From assembly GCF_046244365.1 (NCBI RefSeq), contig NZ_CP176395.1, positions 5,704,001 through 5,768,000 of the forward strand: a stretch of DNA of 64,000 nt. The letters are read 5' to 3'. The translations under genes were made by a program, and so were the position numbers. Below the pieces are notes generated by a model, which had not been told where the DNA came from, did not search any database, and saw only the letters and a program-made list of their open reading frames with translations. This document shows positions 1-8,601 of the stretch, in pieces. Origin of the DNA: Paenibacillus_V sp046244365 (GTDB lineage Bacteria > Bacillota > Bacilli > Paenibacillales > NBRC-103111). Each line of letters begins with the position of its first letter. Positions within the stretch are counted from its first letter, which is position 1.

Positions 1-191
1 GAGATTTTTACACAATGGGACCGGATGACGCCCTGCAGGCGGCCGAATGGGTTCATGCAAAGCTTTCCATCCCGGTTCACCACAGCACGTTTCCGGGGAT
101 CAAGCAGGACGCCCGCGCTTGGGTGGAACGTTTGGAAGCCAAAGGCTTACGCGGCATCGCCCTTGAGCCGGGCCACGCGGCAGAAGCCTAG
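1..191 (+). CDS. UPF0173 metal-dependent hydrolase (YtkL-like), C-terminal fragment
   Basis: The reading frame is open from base 3 to the TAG at 189-191 and gives 62 residues that match the end of the UPF0173 metallo-beta-lactamase-fold hydrolases. The stretch beginning YTMGPDDALQAAEWV, the IPVHHSTFPGIKQD segment, whose His is expected to be a metal ligand, and the closing LEPGHAAEA are characteristic of the family. The upstream part, including the HxHxDH metal site, lies outside the window. The cellular substrate of this family is not established. A bidirectional hairpin at 331-374 could end its transcript. The assignment rests on recognised sequence pattern only. Confidence 0.8.
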   Translation, partial: DFYTMGPDDALQAAEWVHAKLSIPVHHSTFPGIKQDARAWVERLEAKGLRGIALEPGHAAEA

Positions 192-330
192 AATACGCAA
201 TAGACTTACGCGAGCATGCAAACAACTATGATAACAAAACTTTAGATACCACATGCTGTTACCGGAGAGACGAAGCTTTCCGCAAATGCAGATGAATATC
301 ATGGAAAGATACGTTTTGAATCGTCATACA

Positions 331-374
331 TAAAAGCCGGCGACAGACGCTCGCGTCCGCTGCCGGCTCTTTTA
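331..374. terminator. Bidirectional intrinsic terminator
   Basis: The inverted repeat TAAAAGCCGGC / GCCGGCTcTTTTA encloses a GC-rich loop and has A-rich and T-rich flanks on both sides. It lies between the convergent UPF0173 gene (+) and ccdC (-), so it can serve both. Confidence 0.75.
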
Positions 375-386
375 TGATTGCCAATT

Positions 387-884
387 TTACAGACTGGCGT
401 CGGATCCGACGCCGCCAGTCGTCTTCATTCGAAGGACGCTGCGGTATTTCACGAAGCTGGCCACGCGCCACGGCACCAAATAACAGACCGCCAGCAGGAA
501 GAACAGGAAGATGAGCGTCGATTGGTCGATACCGCCGATATAACTGCGCAAACCTAGGCGGATGATCAGCAGTCCGGCAAGCGCAGCGACAAATGCTTTG
601 CTTCGCTTCGCATATATGTTGCCGTCCTCGCGCAGCTCGTAATTGGTCGTCAGGATCATCGGTACGGAAAGCAGCAGACCGAGCGCTACCGTAACTGCCG
701 CTTCCGCGACCGTCACGTGAATGTCCGGGTTCGACAGCTGCAAGAAGCCGAAAGACATGAATAGAAGCGGCAAAAAAATGCGGATTCCCGAGCCTTTGAT
801 CGGCACGCGCATCGCTCTCGTCCTGCGCCAAAGCACAAGGCCGAAAATGAGAATTACCATGTAGAATGCGGAATTGTTCGTCAT
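387..884 (-). CDS. ccdC: CcdC-family (DUF1453) membrane protein
   Basis: This is a 165-residue integral membrane protein with about four or five hydrophobic segments. The N-terminal TNNSAFYMVILIFGLVLW helix is followed by a basic RRTRAMRVPIKGSG loop, the conserved motif ELREDGNIYAKRS near the middle, and a last helix pair before the basic C terminus. These are features of the CcdC/DUF1453 family, whose Bacillus member lies beside cytochrome c maturation genes but has no proven function. I chose the ATG at 884 because GGTGAT lies at the right distance; an in-frame GTG at 893 is inside that SD sequence. It is not next to ccdA here. Confidence is good for the family and low for the role. Confidence 0.8.
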   Translation of the reverse strand: MTNNSAFYMVILIFGLVLWRRTRAMRVPIKGSGIRIFLPLLFMSFGFLQLSNPDIHVTVAEAAVTVALGLLLSVPMILTTNYELREDGNIYAKRSKAFVAALAGLLIIRLGLRSYIGGIDQSTLIFLFFLLAVCYLVPWRVASFVKYRSVLRMKTTGGVGSDASL

Positions 885-998
885 TAGGATCACCTTTATC
901 CCGAAAGTTGAATGAAACGTTTATACGTAAATTGTAACTCCGGGAAGACGCCCCGCACAAATGACTTTTTGCACCTTCTGCGCTGACGAAAGTAAGAA

Positions 999-1024
999 CG
1001 GCCGTAGCTCGTCGCTACAGCCGC
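999..1024 (-). terminator. Hairpin after rlmI
   Basis: An inverted repeat pairs GTAGC with GCTAC, flanked by CGGC/GCCG, directly downstream of the rlmI stop. The T-run that follows on the minus strand is short, so it is a moderate terminator candidate. Confidence 0.45.
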
Positions 1025-1031
1025 CTTATTT

Positions 1032-2432
1032 CTATTTGCTCGTTACCTCGAAAATCGCGAATTTCAAGTAGTTTCCTTCGTCCACGCCGAGAACGTGCGG
1101 ATGATCCTTGCCTGCGGCGCGCCACTCGATCAGTCGGAGCCGTTTGCCCGCATCGACGGCCGCTTCCTGAATCGTCTGCAAAAACAGCTCCGGCTTCATA
1201 TGATACGAACAGCTTGCCGTCACGAGAAAGCCGCCTTCGTTAACCAGCTTCATCCCATGCAGGTTGATGTCCTTATACCCTCGGCATGCGCCCTCGACCG
1301 CGCCGCGCGACTTGGCGAAGGCGGGCGGATCCAAAATGACGACGTCCCACGTTCGTCCGCCCTTGTCGAGCGGCTTGGAGGTGTCCACCTTCTTCTCGCC
1401 GGCTTGCCCGCGCTGGATGCGCTGATCCACTCCGCGCACCTGCTCGCGCAAGTAATCGAAGGCGTCTGCGACGACGAATTCGACGCGGTCCTCGAAGCCG
1501 TTTAGCGCTACGTTACGGCGGGCGCTCTCCACGGCATGCTCGGAAATGTCGAGGCATGTGACCTTTTTGGCGCCATATTTGCAAGCATGAAGCGTAAAGC
1601 TTCCGGTGTGCGAGAAACATTCCAGCACGTTCGCGCCGTCCCAATAAGGGAAAGTGACGACTTTGCCGTTAGCGTTTACGGGTACGAGACGAGCCGCTTC
1701 TTCTTTTGCCCGTGTCTCTTCGGACGCTGCATCCGCGCCTGCCGCCTCGGGATTCTCCTTCAGCTCGATGCCGCTACGCCGTCCCCAGCCGGTCATGAGC
1801 GGTTCGATCGAAGCGCGGTTTTCGCGCTGGTCGAAAAAGTACCCCGTTTTTTGCCCTTCCTCGATGTCCACTTCAAGCTGGAGGCCGTTTTCTACAATGC
1901 GTACATGACGCGGGCATTGTCCGTATAGCGGTCCTTTCGTTTGCGCCAGCCCTTCCAGCTCCCGCACCGAAACGTCGCTGCGCTCATAAATGCCGGCAGG
2001 CTGCAGGAGGTCGACGAGCGCATCCGCTATGACGCTGCGGCGGCTATCCATGCCGAACGTGAGCAGCTGCACCACCAGCACGTCTGCAAACTTATCGACG
2101 ACGAGCCCCGGCAGCATGTCGGCTTCGCCGTGAACCAGACGAAACGAATCCGTGTTCTTTACGAAACGGCGGCGAAGCTCCAAGCATCGTTTGAACCGTT
2201 CCGTGAAAAAAGCTTTATCCATATCCGCAACCGGCGAATAGGAGACGACGCGGCTGACAATTTGCGATTGCGGGTTGTAGTAGCCCGTCGCCAAATAAGC
2301 GCCTTTATGATTATGGATCGGCACGAGCGACCCGGGAGCGGGTTCGCCCTCCACCCGGTCGATTTCGCTCCGGAATATCCAAGGATGGCCTTGCTCCAGT
2401 CTTTTTTTACGCTGTTTGTTTAATAGGATCAT
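1032..2432 (-). CDS. rlmI: Class I rRNA methyltransferase, RlmI-like (YwbD family)
   Basis: The 466-residue protein has an N-terminal PUA RNA-binding domain (about residues 1-80, starting MILLNKQRKKRLEQGHPWIF) and a Rossmann-fold SAM methyltransferase. Visible motifs are EGQKTGYFFDQR, the SAM loop ECFSHTGSFTLHA and the catalytic DPPAFAKS. RlmI methylates C5 of a 23S rRNA cytosine (C1962 in E. coli). The family is usually about 390-400 residues. The extra length sits in two inserts: one of about 45 residues between the FFDQR motif and motif I, rich in Ala and Glu, and one of about 20 residues just before the DPP motif. I chose the internal ATG at 2432 because it matches the family N terminus; an in-frame ATG 30 bases upstream adds an unconserved leader. 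The rRNA target is inferred. Confidence 0.85.
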   Translation of the reverse strand: MILLNKQRKKRLEQGHPWIFRSEIDRVEGEPAPGSLVPIHNHKGAYLATGYYNPQSQIVSRVVSYSPVADMDKAFFTERFKRCLELRRRFVKNTDSFRLVHGEADMLPGLVVDKFADVLVVQLLTFGMDSRRSVIADALVDLLQPAGIYERSDVSVRELEGLAQTKGPLYGQCPRHVRIVENGLQLEVDIEEGQKTGYFFDQRENRASIEPLMTGWGRRSGIELKENPEAAGADAASEETRAKEEAARLVPVNANGKVVTFPYWDGANVLECFSHTGSFTLHACKYGAKKVTCLDISEHAVESARRNVALNGFEDRVEFVVADAFDYLREQVRGVDQRIQRGQAGEKKVDTSKPLDKGGRTWDVVILDPPAFAKSRGAVEGACRGYKDINLHGMKLVNEGGFLVTASCSYHMKPELFLQTIQEAAVDAGKRLRLIEWRAAGKDHPHVLGVDEGNYLKFAIFEVTSK

Positions 2433-2541
2433 TAGTCGGTTTTCCTCTCCGTTCTCTAACATTCACTCGCTTCCTTCCGTCATTCCTGCGGTTGGCCAAG
2501 CATATAATGGGATGATTGCAATGGAAGGGAGACAAGCAGCG

Positions 2542-3510
2542 ATGTTGCATTCCATAATCGTTCCGCTCGTCATGGGACTCGCCATATTCATTACCGGCAT
2601 GAAGGTCATGGAGCTTTCGCTGCACGCCCTCGCCGGAAACCGGCTGCAGCGCTTCCTGGAGCGGTTTACGCGGACTCCCGCGCGCGGCATGCTCACCTCG
2701 ACGGCGCTTACCGCAGCGCTGCAAAGCAGCACGGCCGTAACCGTCATCACGATCGGGCTCGTCAACGCCGGCTTGATGAGCTTCCCCCAGTCGCTCGGGA
2801 TCATCCTCGGCACGAACATCGGCACGACGCTGACGACCGAGCTGCTCGGCCTCGACATCGCCAGGTACGCGGTGCCGCTGTTCGCCGGCGGAGCCGCCGT
2901 TTGGCTGCTCGCGTCGCTGGCGGCCGTGCTCGCGCCGACGAACGAGCGGGCGCTGCGCGCCGCCCGCTCGTTCCGCCATGGCGCCCTGGCGCTGTGCGGC
3001 TTCGCCTGCGTCCTGATGGGCATGGAGACCATGCAGACGGCCATACCCGCTCTGCGCGAGCGGGGGGCCTTTGCATGGCTCGTCCAGCAGGCGCAGCACA
3101 GCGACCTATGGGGCGTCATGGCGGGCGCCGCGATCACCGCGCTCATCCATTCGAGCGCGGTGATCATCGTGATGGCGATGGGCTTGGCCGCTTCTCAGGC
3201 GATCACGCCTGAGCTCGGCATCGCCATCACGATCGGCGCCAACGTCGGCACGTGCGTCACGGCGCTTCTCGCAAGCATCGGCGGCAGCCGCGCCGGCACG
3301 TGGGTCGCGTGGAGCCACGTCGCGCTTAACGTAGCGGGGGCCGCGCTGTTTTATCCGTTTATCGCCGCACTCGCCGCATTTACCGGCTTGTTTGCTTCCA
3401 CGCCGGCCGAGCAGGTGGCCCATGCCCAGACGATTTTTAACATCGTCGGCTCGCTGCTCGCCCTGCCGTTCTGTTATTTATCCGTGTGGGGCAGATTGAA
3501 GACACAGTAG
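2542..3510 (+). CDS. Na+/Pi cotransporter family protein (YqeW/NptA-like)
   Basis: The 322-residue membrane protein carries the two inverted-topology repeats of the PNaS family. Repeat one contains QSSTAVTVITIGLVNAG and GTNIGTTLT; repeat two contains HSSAVIIVMAMGLA and GANVGTCVT. These paired QSS/HSS and GTN/GAN motifs line the substrate path in Na+-coupled phosphate carriers. There is no C-terminal PhoU domain, so this is the short form, as in Bacillus YqeW. The ATG at 2542 is preceded by AAGGGAG with good spacing; longer in-frame starts would overlap the 5' end of the divergent rlmI. Phosphate is the likely substrate, but it has not been shown. Confidence 0.88.
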   Translation: MLHSIIVPLVMGLAIFITGMKVMELSLHALAGNRLQRFLERFTRTPARGMLTSTALTAALQSSTAVTVITIGLVNAGLMSFPQSLGIILGTNIGTTLTTELLGLDIARYAVPLFAGGAAVWLLASLAAVLAPTNERALRAARSFRHGALALCGFACVLMGMETMQTAIPALRERGAFAWLVQQAQHSDLWGVMAGAAITALIHSSAVIIVMAMGLAASQAITPELGIAITIGANVGTCVTALLASIGGSRAGTWVAWSHVALNVAGAALFYPFIAALAAFTGLFASTPAEQVAHAQTIFNIVGSLLALPFCYLSVWGRLKTQ

Positions 3511-3530
3511 TCAAGAAGACGGTCATTCCC

Positions 3531-4217
3531 TTAGTAGGCTGTCCCGCCTGACGTTCCGGTTACGATCGCGATGCCCGAGCTCGTGCCGATGCGCGTCGCG
3601 CCGGCCTCGATCATCGCCAGCGCGGCTTGCGCATCCCGTACGCCGCCCGATGCTTTGACGCCGATTGCCGGCGAAACCGACGCACGCATAAGCCGGATGT
3701 CGCCTACCGTCGCGCCGCCGGGTCCGAAACCGGTCGACGTTTTCACGTAATGCGCGCCCGCCTGTTCACTGAGCTTGCAGGCGATTCGTTTCTGCTCGTC
3801 GTTCAGATGGCCGGTCTCGAAGATGACTTTGACCAGTGCGCTTCCGTCCACCGCCTCGACGACGCCCCGAATATCTTGTTCGACGGCCTGGTACTCGCCG
3901 TCCAGCAACCGGCCGACATTCAAGACCATATCGATCTCGGAAGCGCCGTTGGTTACGGCATCGGCCGCTTCAAACGCTTTCACCGCCCCGCTCGCCGCGC
4001 CGAGAGGAAATCCGGCAACGACGCTGATCCGCACGCCGGAACCGGTCAACCGCTCCCGGCAAAACCGCGTCCAGCCGCCGTTCACGCAAACGCTGTAGAA
4101 CCCGTATTCCACCGCTTCATTACAAAGCCTTTCGACCGCTTCGGCGCGGGCGTCCTGCTTAAGAAGCGTATGATCGATATAAGAGGCAAGCGATTTTCCT
4201 TCCGCGGTCCCCGTCAT
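3531..4217 (-). CDS. deoC: Deoxyribose-phosphate aldolase
   Basis: The 228-residue TIM-barrel enzyme cleaves 2-deoxyribose-5-phosphate to glyceraldehyde-3-phosphate and acetaldehyde in nucleoside catabolism. The N-terminal SYIDHTLLK, the middle EIDMVLNVG, and KTSTGFGPGGAT, which holds the Schiff-base lysine, are all present, as is the second lysine region GVKASGGVRD. The length fits the family. Its start codon immediately follows the stop of the upstream nudix gene (TAGATG), with GAGGTG as SD, so the two are probably one transcript. The other nucleoside catabolism genes (deoA, pdp, deoB) are not next to it. Confidence 0.95.
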   Translation of the reverse strand: MTGTAEGKSLASYIDHTLLKQDARAEAVERLCNEAVEYGFYSVCVNGGWTRFCRERLTGSGVRISVVAGFPLGAASGAVKAFEAADAVTNGASEIDMVLNVGRLLDGEYQAVEQDIRGVVEAVDGSALVKVIFETGHLNDEQKRIACKLSEQAGAHYVKTSTGFGPGGATVGDIRLMRASVSPAIGVKASGGVRDAQAALAMIEAGATRIGTSSGIAIVTGTSGGTAY

Positions 4218-4646
4218 CTAGTTCACCTCGTAGCCGAGCCGCTGCAGCGCTTTACGCAGCACAGACTCGTTATTGCCGTATCCGGCATGCTTTTGCTTTT
4301 GCCAAGCGTCAAGCGGATGGAGCCACTCTACGCCGCGAATTTCTTCGATTTGGGCCTGCAGCTCGCCGCCGGTCGCTTCAACCAAATAGTAGTGCACCTC
4401 TTTGTCGACGACGCCGATCTCCGGCAGCGTAAATTGATAGGCGATCGTTTCGAGCGGCTCGACGATTCGTCCTTCGATGCCCGTTTCCTCTAAGATTTCC
4501 CTCAATGCCGTCTGTTCGACGGTTTCGCCCTGCTCCATCTTGCCCTTAGGCAACGTGATTTTGCCGTAACGATCCTGTATCATTTGCACTTGCAGCGCCT
4601 CGTCTTTATGCCGGTACACCACACCGCCTGCCGATATTTCCTTCAC
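4218..4646 (-). CDS. NUDIX hydrolase
   Basis: The 142-residue protein has a complete Nudix box, from GKMEQGETVEQTALREILEE to TGI, in which the EExxE-type glutamates bind the metal. Family members cleave nucleoside diphosphates linked to another group X; the substrate cannot be read from the sequence. I chose the GTG at 4646 because a near-consensus AGGAGG precedes it by eight bases and the protein then begins VKEISAGGVVYR, the usual family N terminus. It is translationally adjacent to deoC, which suggests a link to nucleotide or sugar-phosphate turnover, but this is only inference. Confidence 0.88.
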   Translation of the reverse strand: MKEISAGGVVYRHKDEALQVQMIQDRYGKITLPKGKMEQGETVEQTALREILEETGIEGRIVEPLETIAYQFTLPEIGVVDKEVHYYLVEATGGELQAQIEEIRGVEWLHPLDAWQKQKHAGYGNNESVLRKALQRLGYEVN

Positions 4647-5113
4647 GTTCCCATCCTCCTGTAGTGATCCCCGCAAACAAACGCTAAATCAGAGATTGCC
4701 GGCGGGAAATCGTTTTGTAAGAAGCTTCGAATAATTGAGAGTCTTTATTTTAACGCCTCATAAGAATCTGAGGATTCATTATGGGAATACCCCTTATATG
4801 AAAAATAAGGCCTCAAAAACCTGCTATCTCTTTTTGCAGCTGCCCTTCCTTCCGAATAGCGTCCTAACAGTCCTCTACTTGCGGAATCAAGAAGGAGCCC
4901 CATTATGTACGCCTGGGACAAGAGAAGGATTTCATCCCCCGAAAAAGCCGGAAACGAAATCCTTCCTACCCAAGCTTTATGACCGGCCGGAGGCCGAGCT
5001 TCGCTAGTACCAGTTTACCCTTATTTCCAAAATGAACCCCTGCAAAAAACATCCCGCCGCAACAAGCGCACCGCTCCGCAGTCTTCAAAACCTCTGCGAC
5101 AGACGCGAGACGA
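4647..5113. other. Intergenic gap with one long inverted repeat
   Basis: No convincing gene is present in these 467 bases. One plus-strand frame is open for 90 codons from 4735 but has no SD and no protein-like composition. The only clear structure is a perfect 10-bp inverted repeat, GAAGGATTTC at 4924-4933 and GAAATCCTTC at 4956-4965, with a 22-base spacer. Promoter(s) for nudix-deoC should lie at its left side. Confidence 0.5.
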
Positions 5114-6466
5114 TTAAACGAAAGCCGCCGTTTTCATTCCCGGAGCTGGCGCCAGCGTACGAACGAACGAGCCTTTGCACTCGTTGACGCCCGCTTCGGT
5201 GATCTTGACGTTGACGAGCTGCCCGATCATCGATTCCGGTCCTTCAAACACGACTTGCAGATAGTTGTCCGTATAGCCCATGATCAAGCCGCTGCCCGGC
5301 GCTTCCTTGTAGGCGCGCTCCGGAATGACGTCCAGCACTTGACCGACGAAAGGCTTCGCATATTGCAGCTGCATCCGCTCGGACAGATCGATCAGCTCGT
5401 GGACGCGGGCGTTTTTGATTTCCTCGTCGATCTGATCCTCCATCCGCGCAGCCGGCGTTCCGGTACGTTTCGAGTAAGGGAACACGTGCATTTCGGCGAA
5501 TTGCATTTGCTCCATAAACCGGTACCCGTTCCGGAACATCTCTTCGGTTTCCCCCGGGAACCCGACGATGACATCCGTCGTAATGGCGGCGTCCGGCATG
5601 ATTTTATGAATCAGCTCGATTTTGCGTCCGAACTCGGCTGTCGTATATTTGCGGCGCATGCGCTTCAATACGTTGTCGTCCCCCGCCTGTAGCGGGATAT
5701 GGAAATGGCGGCACATTTTGTCCGACCCTTTCAGCACCTCAAGCACCTCGTCGGTAATTTGGCTCGCTTCGATGGAACTGACACGGAGGCGGCTGATGCC
5801 GTCCACTTTGTCCAAGTCCCAGAGCAGCTTCGCCAGACTGTAGCCTTCGATGTCCTCGCCGTAGCCGCCCGTATGGATACCGGTCAGGACGATTTCCTTG
5901 TAGCCGGCGTCGACGAGCTGCTTCGCCTGCTGGATGACGCTCTCCGGCTTGCGGCTGCGGAGCAGGCCGCGCGACCATGGAATAATGCAGAACGTGCAAA
6001 AGTTGTTGCAGCCTTCTTGAATTTTCAAAAACGCGCGCGTGCGGTCGGAAAACTCGGGAACGTCCAGTTCTTCGAATTCCCGCGTCTTCATAATGTTGCG
6101 AACGGCGTTGATCGGCGTACGCTCCGCTTGAAACTGCTTGATAAGCGGTATGATTTTGTCGCGGTCCTGCGTTCCAACGACGATGTCGACGCCGGGAATC
6201 GCTGCCACCTCGGCAGGCGACGTTTGCGCGTAGCAGCCCGTTACGGCGATGATCGCCTCGGGATTGCGGCGGATTGCGCGGCGGATAACCTGCCGGCTCT
6301 TCTTGTCCCCCGTGTTCGTCACCGTACACGTATTAATTAAGTACACGTCTGCCGTCCGTTCGAAATCGACCTGCTCGTAGCCCTCGTTTTTGAACAGCTG
6401 CCAGATGCCTTCGGTTTCGTAAAAGTTAACCTTGCAGCCAAGCGTGTGAAATGCAACCGTCGACAT
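5114..6466 (-). CDS. mtaB: tRNA t6A37 methylthiotransferase MtaB (YqeV)
   Basis: The 450-residue radical-SAM enzyme adds a methylthio group to t6A at tRNA position 37 (ms2t6A). The N-terminal UPF0004 domain has the three cluster cysteines Cys11 (LGCKVN), Cys47 (NTCTVTN) and Cys78 (TGCYAQ). The radical-SAM motif is CNNFCTFC at 153-160, and a C-terminal TRAM domain binds tRNA. The motif INTCTVTNTGDKKSRQ separates it from MiaB. The ATG at 6466 has GGGGGG upstream and lies only three bases from the rsmE stop. Order prmA-rsmE-mtaB matches yqeT-yqeU-yqeV of Bacillus, although an extra protease and a small gene intervene here. Confidence 0.95.
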   Translation of the reverse strand: MSTVAFHTLGCKVNFYETEGIWQLFKNEGYEQVDFERTADVYLINTCTVTNTGDKKSRQVIRRAIRRNPEAIIAVTGCYAQTSPAEVAAIPGVDIVVGTQDRDKIIPLIKQFQAERTPINAVRNIMKTREFEELDVPEFSDRTRAFLKIQEGCNNFCTFCIIPWSRGLLRSRKPESVIQQAKQLVDAGYKEIVLTGIHTGGYGEDIEGYSLAKLLWDLDKVDGISRLRVSSIEASQITDEVLEVLKGSDKMCRHFHIPLQAGDDNVLKRMRRKYTTAEFGRKIELIHKIMPDAAITTDVIVGFPGETEEMFRNGYRFMEQMQFAEMHVFPYSKRTGTPAARMEDQIDEEIKNARVHELIDLSERMQLQYAKPFVGQVLDVIPERAYKEAPGSGLIMGYTDNYLQVVFEGPESMIGQLVNVKITEAGVNECKGSFVRTLAPAPGMKTAAFV

Positions 6467-6469
6467 ATG

Positions 6470-7237
6470 TCAACCCCCCATCTCTCCGGATTCATATAAA
6501 ATGCACGTAACGCCGACCAGAGCCGCCGTTTCCGTGCGTAAAATGCGTTTTCCCAAGCTGATCGACTTGATGCCCGCCTCTTCGGCTTCGGCGATTTCCT
6601 TTTCCGTAAACCCGCCCTCCGGGCCAACGATAAGGAGCACGCAGTGCTGATCGGACGGTTCTACGGACTGCCTGCCAAGCGCTCCGCGGAGAAGCTCGCG
6701 CAGCTGCAGCTGGCCTTCCTTCTCGTAACAAACGAGCGCCAGTTGTACGTCCCCCGCACGCCTCAGCAGCTGCTTCCAGCTATGCATCGGCTCGATAACC
6801 GGAATGCGGTTGCGGTGGGCTTGCTCGGCCGCTTCTTTGGCGATTTTGTGCCAGCGTTCAAGCCGTTTGGATTCTTTGCGTTCGTCATATTGTACGATCG
6901 TCCGCTCCGAAATGAACGGAATAAAGCGGGTTGCCCCGATCTCCGTCCCTTTCTGGATGACCGTTTCCATTTTATCGCCCTTGGGCAAACTTTGCGCGAC
7001 CCAGACTTGGATAGCCGGCTCGCTGGTCATCGGCAGAAGTTCAACGATCGCCGCTTCGACCGCATCTTTGCCAAGCTGCGTGATTTCGGCCAGCGCTTCC
7101 CGGTTCTGCCCGTCGCTGCAAATGAATTTGTCCCCGACCTGAGCCCGCATAACGCGGGTCAAATGATGGGCGTCATCGCCCGTTACCGACACCCGATCGG
7201 TACCGAACCGATCCGGCGTAATAAAATATCGCTGCAT
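6470..7237 (-). CDS. rsmE: 16S rRNA m3U1498 methyltransferase RsmE (YqeU)
   Basis: The 255-residue SPOUT-class enzyme methylates N3 of U1498 in 16S rRNA. Visible features are the N-terminal PUA-like region MQRYFITPDRFG, the middle KGDKMETVIQKGTEIGA, the conserved SERTIVQYDE followed by RWHKIAKEAAEQAHRN, and the knotted SAM site LLIVGPEGGFTEKEIAEAE and SLGKRILRTETAALV. The length is typical. An AAGGCAGGAT SD precedes the ATG. It is co-directional with mtaB at three-base spacing. Confidence 0.95.
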   Translation of the reverse strand: MQRYFITPDRFGTDRVSVTGDDAHHLTRVMRAQVGDKFICSDGQNREALAEITQLGKDAVEAAIVELLPMTSEPAIQVWVAQSLPKGDKMETVIQKGTEIGATRFIPFISERTIVQYDERKESKRLERWHKIAKEAAEQAHRNRIPVIEPMHSWKQLLRRAGDVQLALVCYEKEGQLQLRELLRGALGRQSVEPSDQHCVLLIVGPEGGFTEKEIAEAEEAGIKSISLGKRILRTETAALVGVTCILYESGEMGG

Positions 7238-7464
7238 TTCGCATCCTGCCTTTACAAAAGTTCCAACCTACATCTTACAACTTTTATAGCCGGAATGCCA
7301 CTCTTGACACGAAATACCTGTACGAGTGCTTCGAATGAAGCTTCGTACTCCAGCCTCATTTACAACGCAATCGTTCGCAAATCAAATATCAAATCATCTC
7401 GATTATTCCGTTACATTCCGTTATAATCATATTTATAAATCACATTCGGAAGGGCGGCTCACTC

Positions 7465-7824
7465 ATGGAACAGGAAGTGCTTGAAAGAATCCGGTCCATC
7501 GTGAAAGAAGAATCCGGTTCGCTCAGGGGCGAGCTAATGGACCGCTTCGACAAACTGAACGAGCAAATCGAGCGGCTGCATATTCGCATCGACAATTTGC
7601 ACAATGAAATGTACGTTATAGGCAGAGAATGGAGCGAACGGTTTACGCATCCGGATGAACGCAGACAGAAACTCGGGGCGGATGCACGAAGGCGATGCAG
7701 GCCGGACTTGTCCGGAACGTCTTCGTTATCATCGGCGGAGCAGTGCGCCACGAAAGAAGACATCCGCTTCCTAGCCTCCAAGATCGGCGTTCGCGATATG
7801 GAAATCGACTTCCCGAAACGATAG
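7465..7824 (+). CDS. Small coiled-coil protein of unknown function
   Basis: The 119-residue hydrophilic protein has a predicted helical coiled coil at about residues 1-58, with heptad-like spacing of Leu/Ile in the stretch LRGELMDRFDKLNEQIERLH. A basic, less regular middle is followed by a short conserved-looking tail, EDIRFLASKIGVRDMEID. No enzyme motif is present. AAGGGCGG precedes the ATG, a TATAAT box lies at 7432-7437, and a hairpin follows at 7868-7892. The gene is the only plus-strand gene within a long minus-strand block. The Arg-rich middle does not look like the two ends, so an internal frameshift pair is possible. Confidence 0.6.
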   Translation: MEQEVLERIRSIVKEESGSLRGELMDRFDKLNEQIERLHIRIDNLHNEMYVIGREWSERFTHPDERRQKLGADARRRCRPDLSGTSSLSSAEQCATKEDIRFLASKIGVRDMEIDFPKR

Positions 7825-7867
7825 AGCCGATATCAATCCTATTTGCATGGAGCACCGGATGAAACAA

Positions 7868-7892
7868 AAAGCCGCCGAATTGCGGCAGCTTT
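7868..7892. terminator. Bidirectional terminator hairpin
   Basis: AAAGCCGCCG and CGGCAGCTTT form a 10-bp stem with one mismatch around a short loop, flanked by an A-run and T-run. It lies between the convergent small gene at 7465 (+) and the M50 protease (-). Confidence 0.65.
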
Positions 7893-7901
7893 CTAAGCGC
7901 A

Positions 7902-8591
7902 TTATATTTGCGGTAAAATCGAAAATCCGAAAATCGAGGCGAGCAGGTCGTTCATTCCCATCAGTATGGAATTGGACAGCGAATACAACGGCACGATCGT
8001 CACGTTTTTGAGCGGCGGCAGGAAAACGATCAGCAAAAATACATAAACGCCCCACTGCTCATACTGGGAAAGCTGAAGCTGGACGCGCAGCGGCAAAAAG
8101 TTTTTGACGATCGCATAGCCATCCAGCGGCGGCAGCGGAATCAGGTTGAAGATGAACAGCATCATATTCAGATTAATCAGGAGCCCTAGAAAGATGTATA
8201 CCGCGTCAGCGCCGCCTGGCGTGATGGCAGCTTGCAAATCGATGGTTTGCAGCGAATAGGCGAGCAACATACCGATGAACGCGATGATCAGATTGCTTAC
8301 CGGACCCGCGGCCGTCACGATGATATCCATGAGACGCGGATTTTTGAAATTGCGGCGGTCGATTAGAACGCCCTTCGGCCAGCCGAAGCCTATGAGAAAA
8401 ATAAGAATCGTACCTAAAACATCGAGATGATACCGGGGATTCAGCGTCACCCGTCCCATTTGCTTCGGAGTCGGATCGCCGAACTTGTAAGCCGTGTAAG
8501 CATGCGCGAATTCATGAATGGTAAAGCCGATCACCAGCGCCAAAAAGACGAACGGCACCTTGTCCCACTCGTAAAACAGCAGTCCTCCCAA
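7902..8591 (-). CDS. Site-2 protease family (M50) membrane metalloprotease
   Basis: The 229-residue protein has about five or six membrane segments. The zinc-binding HEFAH motif is at residues 26-30 in the first helix, followed by the family motif VTLNPRYHLDVLGTIL, and the third ligand region is in the C-terminal LNMMLFIFNLIPLPPLDGY, where the Asp of LDG is expected to complete the zinc site. This matches the short M50 family (YwhC type) rather than RseP/SpoIVFB, since no PDZ or CBS domain is present. The start is a TTG preceded by AGGTGAT, which also spans the prmA stop, so translation is probably coupled to prmA. The substrate is unknown. Confidence 0.88.
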   Translation of the reverse strand: MGGLLFYEWDKVPFVFLALVIGFTIHEFAHAYTAYKFGDPTPKQMGRVTLNPRYHLDVLGTILIFLIGFGWPKGVLIDRRNFKNPRLMDIIVTAAGPVSNLIIAFIGMLLAYSLQTIDLQAAITPGGADAVYIFLGLLINLNMMLFIFNLIPLPPLDGYAIVKNFLPLRVQLQLSQYEQWGVYVFLLIVFLPPLKNVTIVPLYSLSNSILMGMNDLLASIFGFSILPQI

Positions 8592-8601
8592 ATTCGATCA
8601 C

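Noticed and set aside
4735..5007. A 90-codon plus-strand frame in the gap before mtaB.
   Set aside because: No SD, AT-rich composition unlike neighbouring genes, and no recognisable feature.
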